The notes under the pieces: generated by a model
The model's database searches: none
What the model was told of the DNA's origin: nothing
What the model saw: only the letters and a program-made list of their open reading frames with translations
Translations under genes and position numbers: made by a program
Assembly (NCBI GenBank): GCA_963705835.1
Contig: CAVPLC010000108.1
Coordinates: forward strand, 1 to 64,000
Direction: 5' to 3'
Length of the DNA stretch: 64,000 nt
Origin: Palsa-504 sp963705835
Lineage (GTDB): Bacteria > Actinomycetota > Actinomycetes > Streptosporangiales > Streptosporangiaceae
Part shown: positions 1 through 8,841 of the stretch, in pieces
Position numbering within the stretch: the first letter of the stretch is position 1
Layout: each line of letters begins with the position of its first letter

Positions 1-169
1 GAAGAACTAGCCGTGACCCCGGCGAAGAGCATCTGCCGCTGGGTTCCCTCACCCGGGTCAAACAGCAGCCCGGCCTCGTCCCAGCGCAGGAAGATAGCCG
101 TTGTGGTTGCGCTTGCGGGTGGGCGCCTGGCTGGCCGTGCCGAGCACCACGAGCTCACCGGTCGGACAC
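1..169 (-). pseudogene. rnz: Ribonuclease Z, N-terminal part, frameshifted and cut by the window edge
   Basis: The complement of 1-169 reads as the start of the tRNA 3'-processing endonuclease RNase Z: a GTG start at 169, then ELVVLGTASQAPTRKRNHNG, LLRWD and LFDPGEGTQRQM, which are the first beta-strands and the FDxGEGTQ segment of the family. Two single-base insertions break the frame, one near 160 (just after the start) and one near 90. Removing them restores a continuous family match. A purine-rich AGGGTGAGG precedes the GTG. The metal-binding HxHxDH motif would lie beyond the left edge. The conserved residues are undamaged, so sequence error is likelier than gene decay. Confidence 0.75.
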
Positions 170-310
170 GACACCTCACCCTATGCCCGGCGAACGGCCC
201 GAGCAGCAGGTGCTCGACCCCCCTCGGCCCGGCCCTGGGCCCAGCATCGTCGTCGGCTGCGGCCAGCACCGGACAGGCTCCGCCCAGGGTCTTCCCCAGG
301 GCGGCCCGAG

Positions 311-931
311 TTAGCCCCCAAACTGCACGTCAGCAACCAAGTGCCAGGTCCACGAGTGCTCGGGAGCCTGAGAGATGAGACTGATCGAACTGATGGCGAC
401 ATCTCGCCGGGGCAGTTCCCGGCCAAGAGCCTCAATCACCGGAGCCGCCGGGCGAACCATATTGCTATAGGCCACCGTAATATGCGGCACCCACGGCTCG
501 TGATACAGCCTCCCATCCCTTCCGATGGCAAGCCGCGTGGCATCCTGTACCACTCGCAGCACCGGGTCCAGGGCCTCATGCGGTCGCGCATCCAGCATGA
601 CCGCCCGAGGGTGGTACAGGATCCGTCCCAGCGTGATGCGTATCGGCGGCGTGCAGGCGAGAAGCCGCCGCGCATGATCCGCCATCGCGTCCACCTGATC
701 GGCGGTGATCTCGTCAGAGAACCCGGCGATGAGGGTGGTCATGTGCAGCCATTCCCGTGGTACCAGGTCCAGTCCGCGCAGCCCGGCAAGCCGAGTCTGG
801 GCGATACGGACCAGCTCCGCGACCTCCAGATGATCTCCGAGGAGCATGAACCACATGAGCTGCATCCGGGCCGGATCCGCGCCGGGCTGCGGCGACCAGT
901 GATCTTCCATCTGGACCGGAAACGGGCTCAT
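311..931 (-). CDS. 2'-5' RNA ligase / cyclic phosphodiesterase superfamily protein
   Basis: A 206-residue soluble protein of the two-histidine (2H) phosphoesterase fold. The paired HxT-type motifs are visible as HMTT in the first half and HITV in the second, at the spacing usual for the superfamily. Members act on 2'-5' linkages or cyclic phosphates; the substrate here cannot be read from sequence. The start is chosen at 931 because it forms an ATGA overlap with the stop of the upstream regulator, so the two genes are translationally coupled. An in-frame ATG at 973 lies inside the upstream gene and is less likely. Confidence 0.8.
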   Translation of the reverse strand: MSPFPVQMEDHWSPQPGADPARMQLMWFMLLGDHLEVAELVRIAQTRLAGLRGLDLVPREWLHMTTLIAGFSDEITADQVDAMADHARRLLACTPPIRITLGRILYHPRAVMLDARPHEALDPVLRVVQDATRLAIGRDGRLYHEPWVPHITVAYSNMVRPAAPVIEALGRELPRRDVAISSISLISQAPEHSWTWHLVADVQFGG

Positions 932-2253
932 CGATCCTCCAGGCCGAGTGCTGCCGCCGGTACTGCGGGACATGCTGCCGCCGTAAACACCCGGATCTGC
1001 TCCCGCAGTTCCCCGGCCTTCCTATCGCCTGCGAACCGGCGCTGCACCAGCAGCGAATCCATATCTGCCAGATATCCGGTTATGGTCGCGATGCGAAACG
1101 GCGGGTCAAGCGTTGTAATAGCGCCGAGCTGGCCAGCCGCCGCATCAAGGTCGCCCTTCATCACATGCGCGGTCCCTGCGCCAATCCGGATCAGAGACCA
1201 CACGCCGTAAAGCCAAGGGTCCCCTGACGCCCATCCCGCATCTGCCATTTCCGCTGCCCGCAGCGCCGCATCCGGGTCACGCAGGCGGATCGCCACAGAC
1301 AACGCATACAGCGCCTGACGCGGACGCGGGCACGACCACGCCGATAGCCCCGAGTCCATGGTAGGCAGCCCAGACGCGGCTTCCTCCGCATCTCGCAGCG
1401 CCCGCCGCGCACGATCGACATCGCCAAGCAAGGCCGCCGCGCTGGCTTCCTGGTTGGCAAGCAACACGCTTACGGCAGACCGGGAGCTGCACTCAAAGCC
1501 TCGCCGCGCCAGGTCAGCTGACCGCCTGAAATGCCGTGCCCCCTCCCGCTTACCTAGCCGAACACCCTCCCACCGCGCAGTCTTGGCCTGGGCGCTGAAC
1601 GCGAGCGCAGGACTGCATCCGGCTTCCTCAGCACACAGCGCGGCTGCGCTACCGTGCGCCCTGGCGGAAGCGTCGTTACGGATGTCGTCAAGCAAGAGAC
1701 TCGCATGAGCTAGCAGGTCAGCGTCGATGCGGAACAGCTCTCGCGTCTGCCTTGAGCGCTGCCGCCCACCATGCAACAGCGCCTGCACCTGCCGGTGAAC
1801 ACGAGAGACATCAGCAAGAACAGGCCCCGGCGGCAGCCGCGTGTGAGACTCGGCCAGCGCTGCCCGAGCCTCATCGAGATGCCCGATTGCCTCGTCGCTA
1901 GTGTTGCTTGCAGCTATCCAGGCCGTCAGGCTGGCCGCATCCTGCTCCGTGGGGATCGATCGCTCCTCCGATGACTCCTCTGATCGGCGCGCAGGCGATG
2001 GGCCGAATAGCGCTTCACGGGTGAGCCCGAATACCCGGCAGTACAACTCCCCGTACAGATCTCCGGGAAAATGGCGGCCCGCTTCATACGCGCGAACGTA
2101 CCGCTGGATGCTTTCAACATCCGGAAGACCGGCCTGGGTCTGGCTATCGGCGGCTTTCCGGAGCCGGACGGCTGTGTCCTTCTGGCTCCATAGCCTACTG
2201 GTCCGTTCACGGCGCAAGCGTATGGCCCACGATGGTAGCTCGTTGTCTGCCAT
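928..2253 (-). CDS. XRE-family transcriptional regulator with TPR-like C-terminal region
   Basis: A 441-residue protein. The first 80 residues form a helix-turn-helix of the Cro/C1 type (WAIRLRRERTSRLWSQKD, then IQRYVRAYEAGRHFP and the LFGLTREALFG ending seen in actinobacterial XRE regulators). The rest is alpha-helical and Ala/Arg-rich, with repeated helical hairpins resembling tetratricopeptide repeats, as in many actinomycete regulators of this layout. It overlaps the 2'-5' ligase-like gene by 4 bases, so the two probably form one operon. Ligand and target are unknown. Confidence 0.8.
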   Translation of the reverse strand: MADNELPSWAIRLRRERTSRLWSQKDTAVRLRKAADSQTQAGLPDVESIQRYVRAYEAGRHFPGDLYGELYCRVFGLTREALFGPSPARRSEESSEERSIPTEQDAASLTAWIAASNTSDEAIGHLDEARAALAESHTRLPPGPVLADVSRVHRQVQALLHGGRQRSRQTRELFRIDADLLAHASLLLDDIRNDASARAHGSAAALCAEEAGCSPALAFSAQAKTARWEGVRLGKREGARHFRRSADLARRGFECSSRSAVSVLLANQEASAAALLGDVDRARRALRDAEEAASGLPTMDSGLSAWSCPRPRQALYALSVAIRLRDPDAALRAAEMADAGWASGDPWLYGVWSLIRIGAGTAHVMKGDLDAAAGQLGAITTLDPPFRIATITGYLADMDSLLVQRRFAGDRKAGELREQIRVFTAAACPAVPAAALGLEDR

Positions 2254-2588
2254 GCTTCTGCGGCATCCTCGCGGAGACGATCTCGTCCCCTAAAGTATCC
2301 CCTCCCGCTCGGCCGATTCTCACGCAAGCCTGGAGCAACACGAGCACGCAACGAAGCGCCCAAGAGCCAGGCATCAGAACGGAGACCACCGCATGCGGCC
2401 CCAGGTCTGCTCGCAGGTCGCCTCGAAAGCGCGGCGCTCCGGCTGGACTGGGGGAGCACGTGGGATATCGGCTGCGGTGGCGCCCGGTGGCAGGCGGCGC
2501 GCCGGGACGGGACCGGGCAGGTGCTGACCCGGGCGTCCGCGGACGGGCTGGCGCTCGCCCTGCGGATCGGCCACGGCAGGCCGCGGTG
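2254..2588. other. Intergenic region with a possible coding remnant
   Basis: A 335-base stretch upstream of the divergent XRE gene. The first part must hold the XRE promoter, but I see no clear -10/-35. From about 2440 the + strand has an open frame ending in TGA at 2587-2589, translating to LDWGSTWDIGCGGARWQ and onward to HGRPR. It looks protein-like and overlaps the next ATG by one base (TGATG). No ATG, GTG or TTG opens this frame, so it may be the end of a small gene whose beginning is frame-shifted. Nothing else was recognised. Confidence 0.3.
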
Positions 2589-2807
2589 ATGGCCGGGCAG
2601 CACGACGGGCGCCGGGGCGTGTTCGACGTCGACGAGGAGAGCGCGCTGGCCGCGCTGAGGCTGGCCTGGGCGGACGGCGGCTACCACGGGTTCAGCGTCG
2701 ACGGCAGCCTCTGGTCGGCGATCACCAGCGCCGGAGAGGTACTGACCGCCGACACGCCAGACGAGCTGAACCAGGCCATCCGGGCGCACTGGCAGGCGAT
2801 GCAATGA
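2589..2807 (+). CDS. Small hypothetical protein
   Basis: A 72-residue acidic protein with no recognised domain. It contains the segments VFDVDEESALAALRLAWAD and LTADTPDELNQAIRAHW, which look like a compact alpha/beta domain. The ATG at 2589 sits in a TGATG overlap with an open stretch upstream, and the stop overlaps the following ORF as ATGA. Both are typical of coupled genes. Function unknown; the coupling and the coding-like composition are the only support. Confidence 0.5.
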   Translation: MAGQHDGRRGVFDVDEESALAALRLAWADGGYHGFSVDGSLWSAITSAGEVLTADTPDELNQAIRAHWQAMQ

Positions 2808-3121
2808 TGCCCGGCCACCGCGCACCCGGCTACCAGCCCCGGCCCGCAGGCCAGCACGCCGTTGTCTGCGGGTTCTGCCAGGTGCCGGACCCGTCCCCGG
2901 GCAGCCCGTGCCTCCCGGGACTCGATCACTACGTGGGCTGGGAAGCCGGGTGCCCGGCCTGCGGGCGGCTGAAGGCCGTGTGCGCCGGCTGGCGGGCGTG
3001 CTCGGTGAGGAGGAGCAGCTTCGCACCGCTGCGGCTGGCGGTCCTGTGGCTCAGGCTGGCATGGCGGCGGCGAAAGCACGCCCCGCCGTGCTGCGGCACT
3101 CCGAGGCGGTGCTCGCGGTGA
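2804..3121 (+). CDS. Small cysteine-rich hypothetical protein
   Basis: A 105-residue ORF starting in an ATGA overlap with the previous small gene. The first half has paired cysteines (CGFC, then CPAC and a later Cys) that could form a zinc ribbon. The last third is Arg- and Cys-rich and reads like out-of-frame sequence, so the true product may be shorter or end in another frame because of a frameshift. It ends where the damaged methyltransferase gene begins. No family assigned. Confidence 0.4.
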   Translation: MMPGHRAPGYQPRPAGQHAVVCGFCQVPDPSPGSPCLPGLDHYVGWEAGCPACGRLKAVCAGWRACSVRRSSFAPLRLAVLWLRLAWRRRKHAPPCCGTPRRCSR

Positions 3122-3902
3122 GCAGCGGATTCGATCCCAGCGTGCCGAACATGGCCCGTGTCTATGACTACTGGCTTGGCGGCAAGGACCACTTCCCCGC
3201 CGACCGGACCGAGGCCGAGCGGCTGCTGGCGATCTACCCGCCGCTGCGGGATCTGGTCCGGGAGAACCGGGCGTTCGTCACCCAGGCCGTCACCTGGGCC
3301 GCCGCGCCAGGGGATCGGCCAGTTCATCGACCTGGGCGCCGGGCTGCCGGCGTCGCCCCGCGGTCCACCAGGCCGCGCGGGCGGTCCTGCCCGCGGCCCG
3401 GGTCGCCTACGTCGACATCGATCCGGTCGTGCTGTCGCATGCGCGGGCGCTGCTGGCCACCGGCGACGGGGTGACCGCCGTCGCCGCGGACCTGCGCGAC
3501 CCCGCAGGCCGTCCTGGCGCGACCCGGACCTGCGGGCCGTCATCGACCCGGCCGAAGCCGGTCGGCGATCATCCTCGGCGCGGTCCTGCACTTCCTCGAC
3601 GCCGACGCCGCCCGGGCGGTGACCGCGCGGATACGCACGGCTGATGGCGCCGGGCAGCTGCCTGGTCATCTCGGTGGCGTGCTATGACGACGAGGCGCTC
3701 GGCAAGCGGCTGTCCGCGGAGTACACCGCAGCGACCTGGCACAACCACACCCGTGAGGACATCGAGTCGTTCTTCGCCGGGCTGGAGCTGGTGGGGCCGG
3801 GTGTCACCGAGGCGCAGACCTGGCGGGCGTGGATGCCCCAGCCGGTGCTGCGGCAGCCGCGAGGGCCACGTGCTGGCCGGCGTGGCGCGTATCCACGCCT
3901 GA
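3118..3902 (+). pseudogene. SAM-dependent methyltransferase (DUF574 / Methyltransf_19 type), multiply frameshifted
   Basis: Starting from GTG 3118, the family signature is clear: SGFDPSVPNMARVYDYWLGG and KDHFPADRTEAERLLA, then QGIGQFIDLGAGLP (SAM-binding loop), YVDIDPVVLSHARALL, a VILGAVLHFLD-type segment and LMAPGSCLVISVAC. These pieces lie in successive frames, so about eight indels interrupt the gene (near 3307, 3353, 3503, 3524, 3563, 3573, 3633 and 3857), each of them a single extra base. With the extra bases removed, a full-length protein of roughly 255 residues appears with its motifs intact. These proteins are very common in actinomycetes and their substrates are mostly unknown. Error is likelier than decay because no motif is mutated. 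Confidence 0.8.
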
Positions 3903-4007
3903 TGTCCGGGCACCTGCACGCCTCGGCCAGCGGAGGGAGAGGGATCGGTCAGGCTGGCACAGGCCCGCGCCGCCCTGTTGGCCTTCGGTCGCCGATCCCA
4001 GCGCCCC

Positions 4008-4056
4008 CGGCCGGGCCCAGTAGCCCTTCGGCCGGGCCCGGCAGCCCCTCGGCCGG
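4008..4056. repeat. 21-bp tandem repeat, two full copies plus a third partial
   Basis: Units begin at 4008 and 4029, with a partial unit at 4050. Each starts CGGCCGGGCCC and continues RGYAGCCCYT. The two full copies differ at three positions. It lies between the damaged methyltransferase and the STAND gene; no function suggested. Confidence 0.6.
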
Positions 4057-4113
4057 ATCCCGGTCGGTAACCCGCGAAACAAACCATAAAGATGCCTGTG
4101 CCGCTGGTACCAC

Positions 4114-4123
4114 TGCACGTGCA
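4114..4123. promoter_or_regulatory. Palindromic site TGCACGTGCA upstream of the first STAND gene
   Basis: A perfect 10-bp palindrome followed directly by TAATGG, so that CATAAT could serve as a -10 hexamer overlapping the site. The same arrangement (ATGCACGTGCAT followed by AATGG) occurs before the paralogous gene at 6495. A shared regulator binding at the promoter is inferred. Confidence 0.45.
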
Positions 4124-4248
4124 TAATGGTCATGTCAGCGAAGATCCCGATACGGATAAGGCTTCCCGTGCCGGAACCTCCCCGTGTTATGTGGTGAGAA
4201 TGTCGGGAAGGTTTGGGACACAGCGGAGTAGGTGGGGTGTAGCGGCCT

Positions 4249-6432
4249 GTGGTGCCCTCAGGAGGAACGTCGGCTGATCAGTCAGCGCGGCGTTTCCGGG
4301 TGGGCGAGGTTCCGCCGCTCGCCGAGGGATTCACCGAGCGCCCCGATACCGCCCGCGGCATCGCAGACGCCCTCGTCCCAGGTACGGCGGTCGCGCTCGT
4401 GCCGGGCACGGTGTTCGCCGAAGGCCAGCAGAACTGGCTGGGTGCGTGCGGCAAGACGCAGATGGCGGTGATGCTCGCCGAATTGCTGTGGCGATCCGGT
4501 GACATCGACGTCCTGATCTGGATTTCGGCTACCAGCCGGTCGGCGGTGCTTTCGGCCTACGTCGAGGCGTCGGTGGCGGCGACCGGTATCGAGCCGACCG
4601 GGACGGCCGAATCGGTCGCGGCGCGCTTCATCAACTGGCTCGGCGAGACCAGCAGGCCGTGGCTAGTGGTGTTCGATGACCTGCCGGACGCCGATGAGCT
4701 GGACGGCCTGTGGCCGGAGGGCCCCGCGGGACGCGTCATCATCACCAGCACGCAGTCGACGGTCGTGGCCAGCCGGCGCCGGACCCGGGTCTTTCCCATC
4801 GGGTTCTTCAGCGTCCGTGAGGCCCTCGGCTGCCTGACCGAGCGGCTCAGCGTGAACCCGGCTCAGCGCCAGGGCTCCATCGACCTCATCGAGGCTCTCG
4901 GCCGTGAGCCGCTGGCCCTGGCCCAGGCCGCCGCGGTGGTGGCCAACTCGAGCCTGGCGTGCCGGGATTACCGGGACTTCTTCGCGCGCAGGCGGCAGCA
5001 GATCGGCGTGGCGGCGGGCGAGGTCCCGTCCGCCGCCTCGGTCACCTGGACCCTGTCCCTGGGTCAGGCCGAAACGCTGCTGCCGGGCCAGTCGGTCCGG
5101 CTCATGATGGTCCTGGTCGCCCTGCTCGACGGTCACGGGATCCCCGGCACGATCTTCACCACGCCCTCGGTGACCGCGTACCTGGGCGGGATCGCCGTCG
5201 GGTTCGGCACGCCGGTCGACCCCAAGCCCGCCTGGGACGCGCTGCTCACCATCGAGCGGGCCGGCCTGATCAGCCTCAACCGGGCCGAAGCGCCGCCCAC
5301 GGTCATGATGAACCCGGTCGTCCAGGCGGCGATCAGGCTGGCGGCGCCCGCCCAGCTGCGTGACCGCGCGGCCCGGGCGGCCGCGAACGCGCTGCTCGAG
5401 GCGTGGCCCGTCGAAGAGCCGCAGCCGTGGACGGGTGCCGCCCTGCGCGCGAACGCGGCCAGCCTGCAGAACGCGGCCAAGGATGTGCTGTGGGCCGACG
5501 GCTGCCATCCCCTGCTGCTGTGCGCCGGGCGGAGCCTTGACCGCGCCCGGCTGGCCGGGCCGGCCGTCGAGTACTGGCGCGAGCTGTCCGTCCACTGCGA
5601 CAACAAGCTCCCGCCCGACCACCCGGACGCCCTCGTGGTCGCCTCCGAGCTGGCCGGCGCCTACCTGGCCGCCGGATACGGAGCCGAGGCCGTCACCTGG
5701 TACCAGCGGGTCCTGTCCGAGCGCAGCATGGAGCTCCCGCCCGGCCACCCGGCCATCATCACGGCCCGCGTCAGCCTGGCCGACGCGATGATCATCGCGG
5801 GCAAGCCCGGCGCGGCGGTGACCGTCTTGTACCGGGCCGTGGCCGAGGCCGAGCAGTTCCGCGGCCCGGGCCATCCGGACACTCTCGCGGCCCGGGGCGA
5901 GCTGGCCCGCGCCCACGAGGCCGCGGGCGATCCCCCGGCGGCGATCCGGCTGCTGACGCGGACGCTGGCCGACCGCGAGCGCCTGCAGGGCCCTCGCGAC
6001 GTGCACACCATGGCGACCCGGGATCAGCTCGCCGCGGCAATGCTGGCCGACGGCAAGATCAAGGACGCCATTTCCGGCTACAAGCGGGTCCTGGCCGACC
6101 GGGAGCGCGTGCTCGGGCACGACCATCCGGACACCATCGCGACTAGGGCGAGCCTGGCCGGCGCCTACCACGCCGCCGGAAGGATGCCGTCGGCGGTTCA
6201 GTTGTCCGAGCAGATGTGCGCGGATTCCGAGCGGGTCCTGGGCGCCGATCACGTGGACACGCTGACCCGTCGCGCACGCCTGGCCACCTTGTACTACGCC
6301 GTGGGCCGGGTGGGCGACGCCGAGACGCTGCTCCGGGATACGGTCGCCCGCTGCGAGCGGGTCCTGCCGTTCGGGGATCCGCTGAGGCAGACCGTGCAGC
6401 AGAGCCTGACGAGCATCGCAGGCGACGCGTAG
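4249..6432 (+). CDS. STAND (NB-ARC-like) NTPase with C-terminal tetratricopeptide repeats, copy 1
   Basis: A 727-residue protein. Residues 17-30 (VGEVPPLAEGFTERP) match the lead-in common to actinobacterial NB-ARC/TPR proteins. The P-loop at 62-70 reads NWLGACGKT: the GKT is kept, but the first glycine of the usual GxGGxGKT is tryptophan. Walker B is at 138-144 (WLVVFDD). The domain continues through a winged-helix-like region to about 400. From about 430 to the end there are repeated helical pairs of the PGHPDTLAARGELARAH kind (TPR_10/12). No effector domain is fused at either end. GTG at 4249 or 4252 is the likely start. STAND proteins act as nucleotide-gated switches in signalling, regulation or defence; the role here is unknown. 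Its tandem paralogue follows 207 bases downstream. Confidence 0.85.
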   Translation: MVPSGGTSADQSARRFRVGEVPPLAEGFTERPDTARGIADALVPGTAVALVPGTVFAEGQQNWLGACGKTQMAVMLAELLWRSGDIDVLIWISATSRSAVLSAYVEASVAATGIEPTGTAESVAARFINWLGETSRPWLVVFDDLPDADELDGLWPEGPAGRVIITSTQSTVVASRRRTRVFPIGFFSVREALGCLTERLSVNPAQRQGSIDLIEALGREPLALAQAAAVVANSSLACRDYRDFFARRRQQIGVAAGEVPSAASVTWTLSLGQAETLLPGQSVRLMMVLVALLDGHGIPGTIFTTPSVTAYLGGIAVGFGTPVDPKPAWDALLTIERAGLISLNRAEAPPTVMMNPVVQAAIRLAAPAQLRDRAARAAANALLEAWPVEEPQPWTGAALRANAASLQNAAKDVLWADGCHPLLLCAGRSLDRARLAGPAVEYWRELSVHCDNKLPPDHPDALVVASELAGAYLAAGYGAEAVTWYQRVLSERSMELPPGHPAIITARVSLADAMIIAGKPGAAVTVLYRAVAEAEQFRGPGHPDTLAARGELARAHEAAGDPPAAIRLLTRTLADRERLQGPRDVHTMATRDQLAAAMLADGKIKDAISGYKRVLADRERVLGHDHPDTIATRASLAGAYHAAGRMPSAVQLSEQMCADSERVLGADHVDTLTRRARLATLYYAVGRVGDAETLLRDTVARCERVLPFGDPLRQTVQQSLTSIAGDA

Positions 6433-6494
6433 GCCGGCTAGCCCGTTTTGCGCGTATCGCGGCAATCTTCCGTTTGCCCGCACGCCCGACCTCG

Positions 6495-6525
6495 ATGCAC
6501 GTGCATAATGGCAATGCACCTGCAT
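6495..6525. promoter_or_regulatory. Palindromic site ATGCACGTGCAT and near-copy upstream of the second STAND gene
   Basis: A perfect 12-bp palindrome at 6495-6506 followed by AATGG. A second near-copy, ATGCACCTGCAT, lies at 6514-6525, so the two start 19 bases apart, about two helical turns. The first matches the site at 4114 before the paralogue. The layout suggests a dimeric regulator bound twice. Confidence 0.45.
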
Positions 6526-6639
6526 ATTCGTCGTGCTGGTGAAAGATCCCGATATGGACACGGGTCTCCGTGTCTGAGCCTTTGCGTGCTATTTAGATTT
6601 CCGGAGGAGGTTTCCGGAACAGCAGGGACAGCAGCATAG

Positions 6640-8814
6640 ATGGGGGTGGGGGGCGGTGGTGCCCTAGTGGGAACGCCGGCGAAGCCAGCGCTGCGCTTCC
6701 GGATCGGCGAAGTGCCCCCGCTGGCCGAGGGATTTACCGACCGTCCCGACACCGCTGGCGGCATCGCCGACATGCTGCTCCCGGGTTCGGCCAGCGCGCT
6801 CGTGCCGAGCCCGGCCTCGGCCGGGGGCCTGCCGAATTGGCTCGGCGCATGCGGCAAGACCCAGATCGCCGTGATGATCGCGGAATCGTTGTGGCGATCG
6901 CGCGTCATCGACGCGCTGATCTGGATCTCCGTCGCCGATCGGTCCTCTGTCCTGTCCGGTTTCATGCAGGCGTCGGTGGCGGCCACCGGAATTGAGCCCA
7001 CCGGGACGGCCGAATCGGTGGCGGTTCGTTTCGTCGGCTGGCTGAGCCAAACCCGACAGCCCTGGCTCGTGGTGTTCGACGACCTGCCCGAGACCATCGA
7101 CCTGGAACGGCTGTGGCCGGCCGGGTCGACCGGCCGCCTGCTGGTCACCAGCGCGCGCCCGGTCATGGCCGTCGGCGGGCCCGGGACGCGGGTCATCCCG
7201 CTCGGGTTCTTCAGCGTCCGGGAGGCCCTGAACGGCCTGACCGAACGGCTCAGCGCCAACCCGGTGCAGCGCCAGGGGGCCATCGACCTGGTCGAGACGC
7301 TCGGCTGCCAGCCGCTAGCCCTCGCGCAGGCGGCCTCAGTGGTCGCGAGTTCGAACCTGACCTGCCGGGATTACCGGGACTTTTTCACCAGCAGGCGAGA
7401 GCAGATGTGGACCGGGCCCGACGAGATGCCCTCGGCGGCCATGGTGACCTGGATTCTCTCGCTGGAGCGGGCAGAATCGCTGCTGCCGGGCGCGTCGGTC
7501 CGGCTCATGCTGGTCCTGGTGGCCCTTTTCGACGGCCACGGGATTCCGGGCGTCATCTTCGGCACCCGGGCCGTGGCCGAGTACCTGGGCGGAGCCGCAG
7601 CCGACTCCAAGCCGGCCTGGGATGCGCTGCTCGCCGTCGAACGCGTCGGCTTGATCGGCATCAACCGGGACGTCACGCCGCCGACCGTGGTGATGAACTC
7701 GGCGGTCCAGACGGCGATCAGGCTGGCGGCACCCGCCCAGGTTCAGGAGCCCGCGGCGCGGGCGGCGGCGAGCGCGCTGCTCGAGGTATGGCCGGCCGAC
7801 GAGCAGCAGCCGTGGGCGGCGGACGCCCTGCGAGCGAACGCGGCGAGCCTGCAGGGCTCGGCCCCCGATGTTCTGTGGGCCGACGGGTGCCATCCGCTGC
7901 TGCTGCGGGCGGGCCGGAGCCTGGACGAAGCCCGCATGGTCGAGTCGGCCGTCGAACACTGGCAGGATCTCGCGGCACGCTGCGACACCAAGCTGGCCCC
8001 CGGCCATCCGGACGCCCTGGTCGTGGCCGCCCAGCTGGCCGCGGCGTACCTGAAGGCCGGGCACGCGGACGAGGCCGTTCAGTGGTACCAGCGAGTGCTG
8101 GCCGAGCGGACCCGCGAGCTGGCACCCGGGCACCCGGCCATCGTGGCCACTCGCGTGAGCCTGGCCCGCGGCCTCATCATGGCCGGCGAGCCCGCGGACG
8201 CCGTGACCGTCCTTCTCCGCGCCGTCGGCGAGTGCGAGCAGTTCCGCGGCGGCGGGCATCTGGACACCCTCAGCGCCAGGGACGAGCTCGCCGCCGCGTA
8301 CCAGGCGGCGGGCGATTTCGCCGCGGCGAGCCGACTGCTAGCGCGCAGCCTGGCCGATCGCGAGCGGATCCAGGGGCAGCGGGACCCGCAGACCATGGCG
8401 ACCCGGGACCGGCTCGCCGCGGCCTGCCTGAGCGAAGGCAGGGTCAAGGACGCCATCGCGCACTATAAGCGGGCGCTATCGGACCGCGAGAAGGTACTGG
8501 GACGCGGTCACCGGGACACGATCGCCAGCGCCGCGGGCCTGGCCGGCGCCTACCAGGCGTCCGGACGAATGTCGGCCGCGATGCAGTTCGCGGAGCGGAC
8601 CCGCGCGGATTCCGAGCGGGTCCTCGGTCCCGATCACATGGAAACGCTGGTCCGCCTGGCCAACCTGGCGCACCTGTACTTTTCCGTGGGCCGGGTCGAC
8701 GACGCCGAGGCGCTGCTCCGCAAGACCGTCGTCCGCTGCGAGCGGACCCTGCCGCCCGGGGACCCGCTGACCCTGACCGTCCGGCAGAGCCTGGCCAACA
8801 TCGCGGAACGCTGA
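6640..8814 (+). CDS. STAND (NB-ARC-like) NTPase with C-terminal tetratricopeptide repeats, copy 2
   Basis: A 724-residue paralogue of the preceding gene, alignable along its whole length: IGEVPPLAEGFTDRP near the start, P-loop NWLGACGKTQIAV with the same tryptophan in place of the first glycine, Walker B WLVVFDDLPE, the IPLGFFSVREAL segment, and TPR pairs such as HPDALVVAAQLAAAYLKAGH in the second half. ATG 6640 is the start; a purine-rich GGAGGAGG lies some way upstream, and the leader resembles that of copy 1. The duplication kept both the odd P-loop and the upstream palindrome, so both copies are probably under selection. Function unknown; a heteromeric or paired sensor is conceivable. Confidence 0.85.
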   Translation: MGVGGGGALVGTPAKPALRFRIGEVPPLAEGFTDRPDTAGGIADMLLPGSASALVPSPASAGGLPNWLGACGKTQIAVMIAESLWRSRVIDALIWISVADRSSVLSGFMQASVAATGIEPTGTAESVAVRFVGWLSQTRQPWLVVFDDLPETIDLERLWPAGSTGRLLVTSARPVMAVGGPGTRVIPLGFFSVREALNGLTERLSANPVQRQGAIDLVETLGCQPLALAQAASVVASSNLTCRDYRDFFTSRREQMWTGPDEMPSAAMVTWILSLERAESLLPGASVRLMLVLVALFDGHGIPGVIFGTRAVAEYLGGAAADSKPAWDALLAVERVGLIGINRDVTPPTVVMNSAVQTAIRLAAPAQVQEPAARAAASALLEVWPADEQQPWAADALRANAASLQGSAPDVLWADGCHPLLLRAGRSLDEARMVESAVEHWQDLAARCDTKLAPGHPDALVVAAQLAAAYLKAGHADEAVQWYQRVLAERTRELAPGHPAIVATRVSLARGLIMAGEPADAVTVLLRAVGECEQFRGGGHLDTLSARDELAAAYQAAGDFAAASRLLARSLADRERIQGQRDPQTMATRDRLAAACLSEGRVKDAIAHYKRALSDREKVLGRGHRDTIASAAGLAGAYQASGRMSAAMQFAERTRADSERVLGPDHMETLVRLANLAHLYFSVGRVDDAEALLRKTVVRCERTLPPGDPLTLTVRQSLANIAER

Positions 8815-8841
8815 CCCGAGCCCGGAGTCAGCAACCCGGGG

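Larger units (their letters stand above)
3903..4248. other. Intergenic leader of the first STAND gene
   Basis: 346 bases. The left half is GC-rich and includes a short tandem repeat (4008-4056). The right half turns AT-richer and holds the palindromic site at 4114-4123 followed by a leader (about 4135-4248). The leader resembles the one before the second paralogue, including a GAAGATCCCGATA stretch present in both. No gene is supported here. Confidence 0.5.

Noticed and set aside
4663..6561. A long frame on the - strand opposite the first STAND gene
   Set aside because: Same kind of shadow; composition is Arg/Gly/His-rich with no domain.
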